Assembly (NCBI RefSeq): GCF_900538275.1
Contig: NZ_LR130778.1
Location: forward strand, 1,588,001-1,652,000
Direction: 5' to 3'
DNA from: Petrocella atlantisensis
Lineage (GTDB): Bacteria > Bacillota > Clostridia > Lachnospirales > Vallitaleaceae
DNA length: 64,000 nucleotides
A program made the translations under genes and the position numbers. This document shows, in pieces, positions 1-8,828 of the stretch (within the stretch, counting starts at the first letter, position 1; each line of letters begins with the position of its first letter). Under the pieces are notes generated by a model, which ran no database searches, was not told the DNA's origin, and saw only the letters and a program-made list of their open reading frames with translations.

Positions 1-1316
1 AATACATGTGTGGAGCGGACTTTCCTGTTTCAGTAAGGATCAGCGCTGATGAATTCGTTGAGGGCGGCTTAAAGCTTCCTGAGTCGGTCAAGATCGCCAG
101 AACCTTAGAGAGCCTGGGCATAGATGCAATCAATGTCAGCAGTGGAACCTACGAAAGTGCCACCACCATCATTGAGCCTGGATCCTATCCACAGGGATGG
201 AAAAAGCATTTGGCTACAGAGATCCGCAAAAATGTTAAGATCCCTGTCATCGCAGTAAACAATATTAAAGACCCTCAAACTGCTGAGCAGCTTTTAAATG
301 ATGGTGTCTGCGACTTTGTTGGAGTGGCTCGTGGTCATCTGGCTGACCCCAACTGGGTAAATAAAGCAAGAGACGGAAAAAGCGATCAGATCAGAAAATG
401 TATCGGCTGCCTAAACTGTTTTGCCGAGCTCAATCAGGGAAGACACACGAAGTGTGCGGTTAATGCCAGAGTAGGGCGGGAAATCGAATTTTCAGACCCT
501 AATATAGATGGAGAAGGAAAGACTGTTGTGGTAATCGGTGGTGGACCTGCCGGGATGCAGGCTGCCTTACTTCTTGATCAGAGAAAGTACAGAACCATCC
601 TCATTGATGAGAGAGAGAAACTTGGCGGAACGCTCAATGTAGCTGACAAGGCCCCCATCAAGGAGAAAGTGGCTGACATGAATAACGGAATGATCCGTGA
701 GATTGAAGAGAGCGGCGTTGATGTGAGAATGAATACGAAGGCTACTGTAGAAATGGTGAAGGAACTGAATCCTGATGGCATTTTCGTTGCAGTAGGTGCC
801 ACGCCTGCCATTCCACCTATCCCAGGAATTCAAGGGAAAAATGTCATGCTTGCAGAAGATGTACTCACCGGGAAGTCCGTGGCCACAGGCAGAGTTGCCG
901 TAATCGGTTCAGGACTTACAGGTCTTGAGACCGCAGAGCTTCTTGCTGACAAGGGTCATCCCATTACCCTTGTGGAGATGCAGAAAAACATCGGCCCTGG
1001 CATTAACCGCACCATTTTAGTGGACTTGATGATGAGATTCCAGAAACATGAACCTGTAATTATTCCCAATCATCGCCTGATGGGGATATCAGAAAACGGC
1101 ATCACCATTATGAATCAGATGAACAATCAGGTTATGCAGATAGAGGCGGATACCGTCGTTCTTGCCCTAGGAGTAGCACCAAGGCGCTCTATGGTGAATG
1201 AGTTCTTGGACGCATTCGAGAATATCCGGGTCATCGGCGATGCAGAGAAAGCTGGGCGTATTCAGGAAGCCATTAAAGAAGGATACAGCCAGGCCTTTGC
1301 TTTCACCACTAAGTAA
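1..1316 (+). CDS. NADH:flavin oxidoreductase / 2-enoate reductase family, 5'-truncated by window edge
   Basis: The reading frame is open to the first base of the window, so this is the C-terminal part of a longer protein; the family is usually about 640-680 residues and about 436 are seen. It starts inside the FMN-binding TIM barrel. Counting from the Met at base 6, a C-x2-C-x2-C-x11-C cluster near residues 132-150 should hold a 4Fe-4S centre. A Rossmann GGGPAG FAD motif lies near residue 176 and a GSGLTG second nucleotide motif near 298. Family members pass electrons from NAD(P)H through FAD, Fe-S and FMN to reduce activated C=C bonds (2-enoate reductase, 2,4-dienoyl-CoA reductase and BaiCD/BaiH types). 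The substrate cannot be read from this fragment. The SDR gene follows 17 bp later with its own GGGG-type ribosome-binding site, so the two probably form an operon acting on one substrate. Confidence 0.9.
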   Translation, partial: YMCGADFPVSVRISADEFVEGGLKLPESVKIARTLESLGIDAINVSSGTYESATTIIEPGSYPQGWKKHLATEIRKNVKIPVIAVNNIKDPQTAEQLLNDGVCDFVGVARGHLADPNWVNKARDGKSDQIRKCIGCLNCFAELNQGRHTKCAVNARVGREIEFSDPNIDGEGKTVVVIGGGPAGMQAALLLDQRKYRTILIDEREKLGGTLNVADKAPIKEKVADMNNGMIREIEESGVDVRMNTKATVEMVKELNPDGIFVAVGATPAIPPIPGIQGKNVMLAEDVLTGKSVATGRVAVIGSGLTGLETAELLADKGHPITLVEMQKNIGPGINRTILVDLMMRFQKHEPVIIPNHRLMGISENGITIMNQMNNQVMQIEADTVVLALGVAPRRSMVNEFLDAFENIRVIGDAEKAGRIQEAIKEGYSQAFAFTTK

Positions 1317-1333
1317 GAAGGGGGATTTTTACC

Positions 1334-2188
1334 ATGAAAGATTTTAAAAATAAGGTTGCCGTTATTACCGGAGCAGGTAATGGATTCGGATTTGAAATTG
1401 CCAAAGAATGTGCAAGCCGGGAAATGAAACTGGTTCTTGCTGACATTGATGAAGAAAGTTTAACCGCTGCTGTGTCCTATTTTAAACATAAGGGTGCTGA
1501 GGTTACCGGTGTCCACTGTGACGTCACCCTCGACAGTGAAATCGGGAAAATGGTGGATACCGCTATGAACACCTATGGAAGCATTGATTTTCTTGTCAAT
1601 AATGCTGGTGTCGCCATCTCAGGTCCCGTATGGGAGCTCCCTCTTCAAGACTGGGACTGGATTGTGGGTGCAAATCTCATGAGTCAGATTTACGCCATGA
1701 AACGGGTTATCCCCATCATGCTTAAGCAGGGTTCTGAGTGTCATATCCTGAATGTGGCATCCATTGCAGGACTGATCACAACAAACGGCATGCCCGCTTA
1801 TCACACTACAAAGCATGCAAGTGTGGCGCTAAGTGAGAGTACAAGCTTTGATCTTCAAGCCATAAATGCCAATATCCAGATGTCCGTATTTTGTCCCGGA
1901 TTTGTTCAGACAGACCTTCATCATCATGAGAACCATCGTCCTGAAAGATTCTCGGACAAGAGCGATCCATACTACAGTTCTCCTCAATATGCGGCAGGAC
2001 TTAAGAGAGCCGAGTTTGTCATCACAACAGGAATGCCCATTAACAGCATAGGCATGAGTGTGATGAACGGCATCGAAGAAAATCAGTTCTACATCCTGAC
2101 TCACCCGATCTATAACACCCTGGTAGGTAGACGAGTGAAGGACATCCTTGAGGGAAGAGGTCCTGATCTTAAGGTGCTAAGGGGCTAG
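1334..2188 (+). CDS. SDR-family NAD(P)-dependent oxidoreductase
   Basis: A 284-residue classical short-chain dehydrogenase. The cofactor motif TGAGNGFG is at residues 12-19, NNAG near 89, a catalytic Ser in NVASIAG near 141, and YxxxK as YHTTK near 156-160. It should interconvert an alcohol and a ketone with NAD(P)H. An acidic pair (DID) at the end of the second strand suggests a preference for NAD(H), which is inference. Substrates in this family range from sugars to steroids and cannot be assigned. It lies 17 bp after the ene-reductase gene; pairing of a C=C reductase with a carbonyl reductase suggests sequential reduction of an enone-like compound. The extended C-terminus (about 40 residues past the usual 245) is typical of a subset of bacterial SDRs. 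Confidence 0.9.
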   Translation: MKDFKNKVAVITGAGNGFGFEIAKECASREMKLVLADIDEESLTAAVSYFKHKGAEVTGVHCDVTLDSEIGKMVDTAMNTYGSIDFLVNNAGVAISGPVWELPLQDWDWIVGANLMSQIYAMKRVIPIMLKQGSECHILNVASIAGLITTNGMPAYHTTKHASVALSESTSFDLQAINANIQMSVFCPGFVQTDLHHHENHRPERFSDKSDPYYSSPQYAAGLKRAEFVITTGMPINSIGMSVMNGIEENQFYILTHPIYNTLVGRRVKDILEGRGPDLKVLRG

Positions 2189-2237
2189 TCTCTTCAGTTT
2201 ATGCTTCAAACTGACCAGGCTTCTGGCCAATGAGACT
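2187..2237 (+). other. predicted three-way-junction RNA fold after the SDR gene
   Basis: Directly after the SDR stop codon, AGTCTC (2187-2192) pairs with GAGACT (2232-2237) and encloses two hairpins: TCAGTTT/AAACTGA (2194-2214) and CCAG/CTGG (2215-2226). No run of T follows, so it is not a standard intrinsic terminator. It could be a 3' stabilising structure or chance pairing. Confidence 0.3.
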
Positions 2238-2291
2238 AAATATTCTTCTAAACTCCATGTTTTTCAGTATATCCAAAAAAACCCATTTATT

Positions 2292-2792
2292 CTAAAAGGC
2301 GCCGACTCCATCTGGAGACGCCGCCTTTTCATTTGGCTCTGTATGAAAGTAGTGTTGAATAAAGGTAGAGTAGGTCGGAGGAATTTCTTCCTCCTTCCCC
2401 TCATCAAATATCAAAGCGATGGCCGTTCTCTTGCTTGGTCGATAGTCTTTATCATTTTTGATCTTGGAGTATAGCTTGCGATCCATATGAGCCCGCTTAT
2501 AGACTTCCGTTTCCGACATTCCCGTTTCCACAATCATTTCAAGCAGTTGTTCAGTGAATGTAGCTGTTCGTTTTGACAATCTCGACGAAATCTCATGCTC
2601 ATCTTCCTGCCTCCGCCTCCTTCTTAAAAAAGTCGGTATAGCAAGGTCTTGAGAATTAGCTTCTGCCTCGTAGGTGCTTATCGGCTCCATAAAGTTTAAA
2701 CTGATGAATTTCTCGACTTCTGTTCGTATGTGTTGCATTTTGTCGTCAACATCATTTTGAACAACGCTTAAATTCTCCAAACTTTTGGGCAT
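2292..2792 (-). CDS. mobile-element-type DNA-binding-like protein with altered C-terminus
   Basis: 166 residues, start ATG with an AGAGGAG ribosome-binding site. Residues about 95-125 carry a helix-turn-helix-like block (MSETEVYKRAHMDRKLYSKIKND, given here in two parts: MSETEVYKRAHM and DRKLYSKIKND). I recognise this block from clostridial mobile-element and macro-domain proteins. In those relatives it is followed by a conserved stretch like ALALELNLDETLDLL; here the sequence changes right after RTAIAL into about 44 unrelated residues. That suggests a 3' rearrangement or old frameshift. An Arg-rich run (RRRRR) lies near residue 57. It is downstream of the YolD/polymerase pair on the same strand, 57 bp after yolD, so probably the last gene of that unit. 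Function unknown; DNA binding is inference. Confidence 0.6.
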   Translation of the reverse strand: MPKSLENLSVVQNDVDDKMQHIRTEVEKFISLNFMEPISTYEAEANSQDLAIPTFLRRRRRQEDEHEISSRLSKRTATFTEQLLEMIVETGMSETEVYKRAHMDRKLYSKIKNDKDYRPSKRTAIALIFDEGKEEEIPPTYSTFIQHYFHTEPNEKAASPDGVGAF

Positions 2793-2806
2793 ATTTAACT
2801 CCTCTT

Positions 2807-2822
2807 ATAGCCATATGGCTAT
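2807..2822. promoter_or_regulatory. 16-bp perfect palindrome, possible operator
   Basis: ATAGCCATATGGCTAT is a perfect palindrome lying just upstream of the ribosome-binding site of the 166-residue protein gene and downstream of yolD. Its position would suit an operator or an mRNA hairpin hiding the ribosome-binding site. No known repressor box is recognised. Confidence 0.3.
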
Positions 2823-2849
2823 ATATGCATGTTTCAGAACCCGTAGCTC

Positions 2850-3281
2850 CTATTCCCGATGTTCGAATATGCCGAAAAACTCGCCTTCAATTTCAAAAAT
2901 AGCATCAATCAGTATGATCGTTTCATCCTGCATAACCACTGTTCTTTGGTACGCATCTATCTTTTTCACACACCCTGTAGCAGTAATATATGCGCCACCA
3001 GCCTTCTTGTTATCAGACTGAAAATAGGTAATTGAGATTTCCATTTGCTCTTCCAACTGTTCTTGAATGACGCACAGCCTTTCGTTCAAATCCGCCTTGC
3101 TGTTTTCATCCAACTCAATCCTTGTATCCGTTAGCCTTGCCGTTTCTCTAATAGCAGAATCATAGCCTGTGAGCGTAGCGAAGGGGGAAAACTGTGCGGC
3201 ACGGTCATGGGCGGACATCCGCTGACGCGAAGTGGAGGTATGATGCGGCAAATTGATAATGTCGTCATAGGGACTATTCAT
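2850..3281 (-). CDS. YolD-like protein
   Basis: 143 residues with the YolD-like hallmarks: an N-terminal stretch ending in RAAQFSPFATLTGYDSAIRE, then a compact beta-rich C-terminal half. YolD-like proteins are encoded next to Y-family polymerases in Firmicutes and mobile elements and are thought to act with them in damage-induced mutagenesis; the biochemical role is not settled. The ATG overlaps the TGA of the upstream polymerase gene by 4 bp, so the two are translationally coupled. Base composition matches the polymerase and is richer in GC than most of the window. Confidence 0.88.
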   Translation of the reverse strand: MNSPYDDIINLPHHTSTSRQRMSAHDRAAQFSPFATLTGYDSAIRETARLTDTRIELDENSKADLNERLCVIQEQLEEQMEISITYFQSDNKKAGGAYITATGCVKKIDAYQRTVVMQDETIILIDAIFEIEGEFFGIFEHRE

Positions 3282-4807
3282 GCCTTATGACCTCCAATCT
3301 GCCGGTTACGGGAAGCGGTTGTCGCGCCTTCTTCCAGGTTCATACCCTTCAAAATCGCATTTTTACCGTACTTTTTCTTGATCTTGATTACAGCCTCCTG
3401 CATCCGTTTTTCCCGTGCCAACGCTGTTTCATCCTCGGCGTCTTTCTTTTGCTGCGCCTCATAGTCTGTAAAAAGGTCAAGCTGTTCGAAGGCATCTGCT
3501 TTTACGATGGCTTTTTCTTCCTGCACATGATTGGCGGTGAGGTTGACACGCCTGACCAATAAGTTCTTATCTGCAATGCGGTCATACAATTCCATCACGG
3601 CATCCATGATGAGCATGGTGGAGGAAGTTGCACGGTTCAAATTTACAGTTCCATGTGCGTGCTTTGGAATCTTACGGCCATAATGGTCTGTTATCACATC
3701 CCCATGATAGGACTTCTTTATCTCTGGATTAAGAAGATTTTCAATATCATAGCCGATTGTCAAAACCATTTGATCCGTAACAAGGCCTTTGTCCACTAAA
3801 TCCAATGCAAGAAGATCCGTCATTTCCCGTACAATGAGTTTTGCTTTTTCAAAGGCATAGGGGAACTGCAGAACCTGCCCGGAGCTTATACTGTTTGAAC
3901 GGGGCTTATACGCCTTGATATCCGCAAGCGTGCAGGGCTCCCAGCCCCATGCATGGTCAATCAGCAGTTCCGCATTAATGCCAAAGAGCTTATACAGCAG
4001 TTCTTCGTTGTTGCGCTCATAAGACTTTCCAACAGAGCACCGTGCCACATCACCCATGGTGTACATACCGTAGGCTTCAAGCTTCTTGGCATAACCCCGC
4101 CCCACACGCCAGAAATCCGTCAGGGGCCGGTGACTCCAGAGCAGCTGGCGATAGCTTGTTTCATCCAGTTCCGCAATACGCACACCGTCCTTATCTGGCG
4201 CAACATGCTTCGCTCTAATATCCATTGCGACTTTAGCAAGATAAAGATTTGTTCCAATTCCAGCCGTTGCGGTGACGCCGGTAGTCTTGAAAACATCCTG
4301 AATCATCATCATCGTCATCTCATGGGGTGTGAGACGATACGTTTTTAAATAATTTGTGACATCAATGAACACCTCATCGATTGAGTAAACATGGATATCC
4401 TCCGGGGCAACATATTTCAAATAAATATTGTATATCCGTGTGCTGTATTCCATATACAGAGCCATTTGTGGCGGTGCTGTGATATAGGAGATAGCCAATT
4501 CCGGCGACGACTTCAGCACTGCATTGTCATAGGATTCCCCAGTGAATTTACGCCCCGGAGCTTTATGCTGACGCAAGGCGTTGGCTTCTTTGATTTTCTG
4601 AACCGCTTCAAACAACCTTGCCCTACCGGAAATGCCATAGGATTTAAGAGTGGGCGAAACAGTAAGGCAAATGGTCTTTTCCGTGCGGCTCGGATCGGCG
4701 ACAACGAGGTTCGTGTTCATGGGATCAAGGCCGCGTTCAACGCACTCGACGGAAGCATAGAACGACTTCAGGTCGATTGCAACATAGAAGCGATTCTTTT
4801 TTCCCAT
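3278..4807 (-). CDS. Y-family DNA polymerase (UmuC/DinB-like)
   Basis: 509 residues. The catalytic palm begins with FYVAIDLKSFYASVE (residues 7-21), with the first metal-binding Asp and the steric-gate region. The second acidic motif is YSIDEVFIDV near residue 143. A thumb with helix-hairpin-helix character (TDFWRVGRGYAKKLEAYGM) follows, then the little-finger domain. This type copies damaged DNA with low fidelity. It belongs to the long UmuC-like group found on clostridial integrative elements together with yolD, and the 4-bp overlap with yolD supports that. A strong AAGGAGGTG ribosome-binding site precedes the ATG. No LexA box was identified in the short upstream region. GC content (about 60% in one hand-counted line) is well above the later part of the window, consistent with horizontal acquisition. 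Confidence 0.93.
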   Translation of the reverse strand: MGKKNRFYVAIDLKSFYASVECVERGLDPMNTNLVVADPSRTEKTICLTVSPTLKSYGISGRARLFEAVQKIKEANALRQHKAPGRKFTGESYDNAVLKSSPELAISYITAPPQMALYMEYSTRIYNIYLKYVAPEDIHVYSIDEVFIDVTNYLKTYRLTPHEMTMMMIQDVFKTTGVTATAGIGTNLYLAKVAMDIRAKHVAPDKDGVRIAELDETSYRQLLWSHRPLTDFWRVGRGYAKKLEAYGMYTMGDVARCSVGKSYERNNEELLYKLFGINAELLIDHAWGWEPCTLADIKAYKPRSNSISSGQVLQFPYAFEKAKLIVREMTDLLALDLVDKGLVTDQMVLTIGYDIENLLNPEIKKSYHGDVITDHYGRKIPKHAHGTVNLNRATSSTMLIMDAVMELYDRIADKNLLVRRVNLTANHVQEEKAIVKADAFEQLDLFTDYEAQQKKDAEDETALAREKRMQEAVIKIKKKYGKNAILKGMNLEEGATTASRNRQIGGHKA

Positions 4808-4957
4808 AACATTTCACCTCCTTGTCTACAGAATTGAATATTTCGTTGCGGCAGAGCCATGCTGGCTCCGCCACACCGGTATATGCATTTGTTGCTGCGC
4901 ATCCGGCAAGGAAAGCTTATACCCTATCCGCATAGCGGATGCAAACAACTCAATGAT

Positions 4958-5068
4958 TTATTTTCGTCGTCGCATTTCTCTTACAAATATCCAAATGAGC
5001 CATAGACCACCAGTAATCATGGCCAAGATGCAGTCGAAAAGAAATGAAAACAATCCATACTTTCTCAT
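4958..5068 (-). CDS. 36-residue single-pass membrane protein
   Basis: The start is set at the Met preceded by AGGAGGGG (5068), not at an upstream in-frame Met. The protein is MRKYGLFSFLFDC... with one hydrophobic segment ending in GLWLIWIFVREMRRRK, so a positive-inside C-terminal tail is likely. Very similar mini-proteins occur on clostridial mobile elements near Y-family polymerases. It lies about 150 bp upstream of the polymerase on the same strand. Function unknown. Confidence 0.65.
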   Translation of the reverse strand: MRKYGLFSFLFDCILAMITGGLWLIWIFVREMRRRK

Positions 5069-5210
5069 TGATACGCCCCTCCTATTACGGTTATTGCCTT
5101 TAGCAAGTTCATTATGGAACATCTTCCTATCTGCGCCACAATAAGAGCGCCTAACCTCCATAGTCTTCATAGCAGAATCGTGTATTATGCGCTTTATTAC
5201 TATTCTAGTG

Positions 5211-6390
5211 TTACCTAGCCTCTAGCGAAATTGGATCGATTTCAATGAATTTGCCTTCTTCGTTGTATTCCTTGATTTTTCCCGTTATATGAAAATCCAT
5301 TCCTTTGGTTACTGTATCAGCTCCGAGAACCTTCATATCATAAAAGTTCTTATCAATGAATGAAAAATATGCACCGGAACCCTTGTTTTCATTGTAATCA
5401 CCACCTACTAGTAAAACGTCAAATCTGGTCTTCATTCCAGTATGAGGTAGAATGAGCCCCACGCATCCATCAAATTCAACTACATCGCCCTTATGCGCTT
5501 CAGCAAAGGCTTGTACTAATGGATCCCCTGGATCTTTAAGGCTCATAATAGCAGCAAAATCCGTTGAATTCGTAATGTTAATTGCATTCGAATTGAGAGG
5601 TTCGACTAACAACTTTGCAGTTTCCAATACTTTTAGGTAGTCGCCAAAATAATCGTATTTCGACTGGTCATTACTATCAAACGTGCAGGAAATAGTGACT
5701 ATCTTACCGGTGTTCATGTTATAAGCAAAGGAATAACGCCCAGTTGAAACCACTCCATCTCCATCCGTATCAGCTCTGGAGAATGTGATAGTCCAACCCG
5801 GCAACCCCGCAATTGACAGTTTCTCTGATTTCTCGATTTTTGTATTCTTGAAATATTCACCATTAATGGTGTCCTTAACAATAGAAGGCATTTGGCTATT
5901 AAAATCACCGTCTGTCCCCGCAAAATCTTGACTTTGAAAAAGTATCGATGCATAATATTCTTCTTTTTCAGGATAATAGGATTTCCATATATCTGTAGAC
6001 CTTTTATCTAACACATCATAGTACGCAGGTATTGAAAATTCAATCCCGTACCAATTAACCGTTTGGTTGGCTTTTGTGTCAAATCCGCTTACATTTCTCC
6101 CATTTGATAATTCGTTTGTTGAAGTCACCGTTGTGTCCGGGACATCTGTCTTAGTCGAGGGGAATGTATGATATGTAATCACGATTGGTACATCTTTGGG
6201 GTAGCTACTACTGGTACTGAAACTAGTAAATCTATCAACTTTTACTTGTTCGACATTTCCATCTTTTACAAGCAATCCGATTACCAAGTCATCTAATATA
6301 TCTGTTTTAATATTAGTAAAACCCGCATCTTGTAATTCGGCTATTACATCTTGATAGTTTTTACCTTCTAATTCACTTGACGATGTATAA
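5211..6390 (-). pseudogene. DUF4839-type protein, N-terminus cut off by an IS3 remnant
   Basis: The C-terminal third matches the DUF4839 type: FAAIMSLKDPGDPLVQAFAEAHKG, written here as FAAIMSLKDPGDP then VQAFAEAHKG, followed by a VEFDGCV block and an OB-like end. The first start-like codon is a TTG at 6287, but the frame reads on upstream to 6390 as ELEGKNYQDVIAELQDAGF, a PASTA-like repeat that clearly belongs to the same protein. At 6391 the frame runs into the end of an IS3-type element (TGGACCCCTC). The original start and any signal peptide or membrane anchor are therefore missing, and no matching 5' part was found beyond 12.83 kb. An extracellular or membrane-linked role is inferred from the PASTA-like start. 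Expression of the remainder is doubtful. Confidence 0.75.
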
Positions 6391-6736
6391 TGGACCCCTC
6401 TGTCAAGACAGATTTTCTGCCGACCTAAGTTAGTCCTCCTTGTGAAATTTTGGATATCATGCAGCTTTGCTGACCTCAGCTGGCGTCGAATAGCCGAGTG
6501 ATTGATGGGGTCTTTCCGTGTTGTAATATTTCATATATTCCTGAATAAGGGTTTTGAGCTCGTTGACAGACTCATACGCATAAATGTAGAGCTTCTCTTG
6601 CTTTAAGGATCTAAAAAAACGTTCGATTCGGTTGTTGTCTGTTGCTCGCCCTACTGAATCCATGCTGATCCGAATACCTTTTGACTTGAGCAGGTTGACG
6701 TATTCATTGCTTGTGAACTGGCTCCCTTGATCAGTA
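6391..6736 (-). mobile_element. IS3-family remnant A: 3' half of transposase orfB
   Basis: The coding remnant spans about 6457-6738 and reads NTDQGSQFTSNEYV... through RATDNNRIERFFRSLK to YSTPAEVSKAA. This is the C-terminal half of an IS3-family orfB integrase (DDE; the second Asp is in TDQG, the Glu in RIERFF). The outer end at 6391 is a TGGACCCC-type terminus next to the broken DUF4839 gene. The inner edge stops exactly at the RIT boundary, one codon before TDQG. The 5' half and orfA are absent, so it cannot move by itself. Confidence 0.85.
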
Positions 6737-6756
6737 TTATCCTGAATTCGGCATAA
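6737..6756 (+). repeat. left copy of 20-bp near-palindrome flanking the RIT element
   Basis: TTATCCTGAATTCGGCATAA is an imperfect palindrome centred on GAATTC. The same 20 bases in the same orientation occur at 12487-12506, so they bracket the element as direct repeats. Either a duplicated target core or part of the recombination site. It adjoins the codons for TDQG / SDRG of the flanking IS3 transposases. Confidence 0.8.
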
Positions 6757-6797
6757 TAGTGACTATACCGAAGAAAATACTATGTCGAAGTTTTTTC
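6757..6797 (+). repeat. RIT left terminal inverted repeat (41 bp)
   Basis: Perfect inverted match to 12446-12486. It contains two direct copies of a 12-bp motif, ACTATACCGAAG (6762-6773) and ACTATGTCGAAG (6779-6790). A third, inverted copy, CTTCGACATAGT, lies inside at 6831-6842, close to the ritC stop codon. These look like recombinase-binding sites. Confidence 0.88.
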
Positions 6798-6849
6798 TTA
6801 TCCGTTTAAACTCAACGATTGTTCATAATTCTTCGACATAGTGTTTTGA

Positions 6850-7878
6850 CTAATCAAGTGAGTAAAGAATCTTCTTGATTTCGCCTTTTCTCCAAATTTT
6901 AACATCTGATACAGTTGTGGTTGGACCTGCTTTATTCATAGCTTCACTCATCATTTCGAGTGTTGCAAATGCGTAAAATCCTGATGTCGTAGACATGCTT
7001 TCATGACCAAGTAACTGCATAATAAAGGGCAATGGCACCCCATTTTTGTATAAATCCATGGCTTTGGTCTTTCTTATCATATGGCAGTGTACACCGATCG
7101 GAACGTCACTGCATGATTTGCGTGCTTTATCAGATGCTGTTTTAAGTACCAAGCTAATGCTATCCGTCGACAAACGGTGTGGCTTACCATCAAATATACT
7201 ATAGAATAAGGGATTTTCTTTTTTATCAGGATGAAATTCTCTAAGATATAGTTCTAAATGTTGGACTGTCTTTTTTAACAGAGGCACATTTCTGATTTTC
7301 CTGCCTTTACCAATCAGCGTTACAAAAGGATTTGGTACATCTAGATGCAACGCGTTAAAGGTTAAATCAGCAAGTTCCTGCACTCTGGCACCAGTATCAT
7401 AAAGCATAATCAGAATCATCCGATTTCGTCTGTGTTTTGATGTATCAACGTCATAGGCTGACAGAATGGCTGCCGTTGCTTTTGGTTGAAGATACTTAAT
7501 AGGACGTTTTTCTTCTTTCTGCTTTTTAACAGTACATACTTCCGAATAAACACCTCTCAACTCAAAGTCTTCTTCACTACAGTATTTCAAAAAAGATCGT
7601 ATTGCTGTAAGCTTTAAGTTTATCGTCTTTGGGGCATAATTTTTACCTTTTAGCCAACTTACAAAGTCATTAATATTTTCTCTTGTAAAGGCATCAAATG
7701 ATACTTGGTCTTCAACTAATGACCTGTTAAGCTCCAAAAACTCCAAATAAGTTTTCAATGATTGTTTATAGGCTTCAACAGATTTATCCGAGAGATTTCT
7801 TGTTATAGGCATATAATCATGCAGATAGTTTCTGGCCAGTTGCCAAAAATCTTTCCCATTTTTCCTCTTATATTTCAT
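6850..7878 (-). CDS. ritC: tyrosine recombinase RitC (third of the trio), intact copy
   Basis: 342 residues from the ATG at 7878, chosen because a GGAGGTGGAAAGTT ribosome-binding site precedes it; it overlaps the end of ritB by 11 bp. The N-terminal half is a SAM-like core-binding domain ([19 protein letters not shown]). The catalytic domain has TGARVQELADL (first Arg), HMIRKTKAMDL (HxxR), LGHESMSTTSGFYAFA (His and nucleophilic Tyr). It should cut and rejoin DNA together with RitA and RitB. It is the only full ritC; the partner copy at 9.86-10.23 kb is degraded. Confidence 0.88.
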   Translation of the reverse strand: MKYKRKNGKDFWQLARNYLHDYMPITRNLSDKSVEAYKQSLKTYLEFLELNRSLVEDQVSFDAFTRENINDFVSWLKGKNYAPKTINLKLTAIRSFLKYCSEEDFELRGVYSEVCTVKKQKEEKRPIKYLQPKATAAILSAYDVDTSKHRRNRMILIMLYDTGARVQELADLTFNALHLDVPNPFVTLIGKGRKIRNVPLLKKTVQHLELYLREFHPDKKENPLFYSIFDGKPHRLSTDSISLVLKTASDKARKSCSDVPIGVHCHMIRKTKAMDLYKNGVPLPFIMQLLGHESMSTTSGFYAFATLEMMSEAMNKAGPTTTVSDVKIWRKGEIKKILYSLD

Positions 7879-8828
7879 AACTTTCCACCTCCGGAATGAG
7901 TTCTTCTGTAGAGGAGGCAAGTTCATTATATATGGGAAAGAAATCAGGAATTAAATGTATATAATAATAGGTACTTTCGATACCGGTATGCCCCATATAT
8001 TTCATTAGGTATGGTAGCATTGCATGTATATTTTTGCCTTCTGCCGACCATCTCATTATATTAGAGCAGGCAAAGTGGTGTCTGAAATCATAGGCACGTG
8101 ATTTCACTTTTCCATCCCTTTTGAGTCCTGCCGCAATCCAGATTTTTCTAAAATTAGCGGACACTGCGGTTGAAGAGCATATACCTCCATGACCTCCGGG
8201 AAAGAAATACTCTCGTTCAGGAAAACACTTGTTTATAGCAGCATCATACTTGACCAAATATTTTTAACTCATCAGATAAGTATAATCTGCGGTCTCTATG
8301 AGCTTTTGTTTGAAGGATATCTACATACCCTTCCTTTAAGTATACGTCTTCGCATTTCAGTTTACGTGCTTCGCCGCATCTTGCACCACAACAGTACAGA
8401 AATCTGTATAATGCAGGAAGGACATATGGACGTCCCAAGGCTTTGTGCCTTAATACAAAGTGATCACACTCCATAAAGAAACTTTGTATTTCTGATTCTG
8501 TCATTAAATATACTTCAGGACGATAACGCTGAATAGTAAACCTGTTATCAAGTACATAAGCTTCATATCCAACACTCAGAAGGTATCTTCCGAATTCTCT
8601 TATTGGTGATATCCAGCTCCGGTCTCCAGATATTGACTTTTCAGCATGTAACAATGCCCATTCTTCAACAGTTTCACGGTCAAGATTACTGAGATTTTTA
8701 TGATTGTAGTTAAATATGTCAAGCTGTTTCAGATAATACCTGCTTGTTTTATATTCGATGCCTAATGCATTTTTGAATTCGATAAATTCTATTATATGTG
8801 GTGCTAATTTGCTGATGTACTCGTTCAT
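7868..8828 (-). pseudogene. ritB: ritB, left copy, frameshifted
   Basis: The tyrosine recombinase starts at ATG 8828 ([13 protein letters not shown]...) and runs to YLSDELK, then loses frame at about 8257-8263. Compared with the right copy, a T run is two bases shorter here. The downstream frame continues to a stop at 7868 with the catalytic end [26 protein letters not shown]. Corrected, the protein would have about 320 residues. The first catalytic Arg is in [11 protein letters not shown]; the usual His of HxxR reads Tyr (YDFR). It overlaps ritC by 11 bp and the ritA remnant by 4 bp. The lesion may be a sequencing error in a homopolymer. Confidence 0.85.

Noticed and set aside
1-2188. Possible bile-acid (bai) style operon
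   Set aside because: The ene-reductase resembles BaiCD/BaiH in architecture, but so do many 2-enoate reductases; no bai ligase, transporter or dehydratase is visible and the SDR gives no substrate clue.
4860-4945. Hairpins between the Y-polymerase and the 36-residue protein as a LexA-type control region
   Set aside because: GAGCCA/TGGCTC and a GCATCCG/CGGATGC pair are present, but no clostridial LexA box was recognisable.
6831-6850. Rho-independent terminator after ritC
   Set aside because: The pairing of CTTCGACATAGT with upstream ACTATGTCGAAG is better explained as inverted recombinase-binding motifs; there is no T run.
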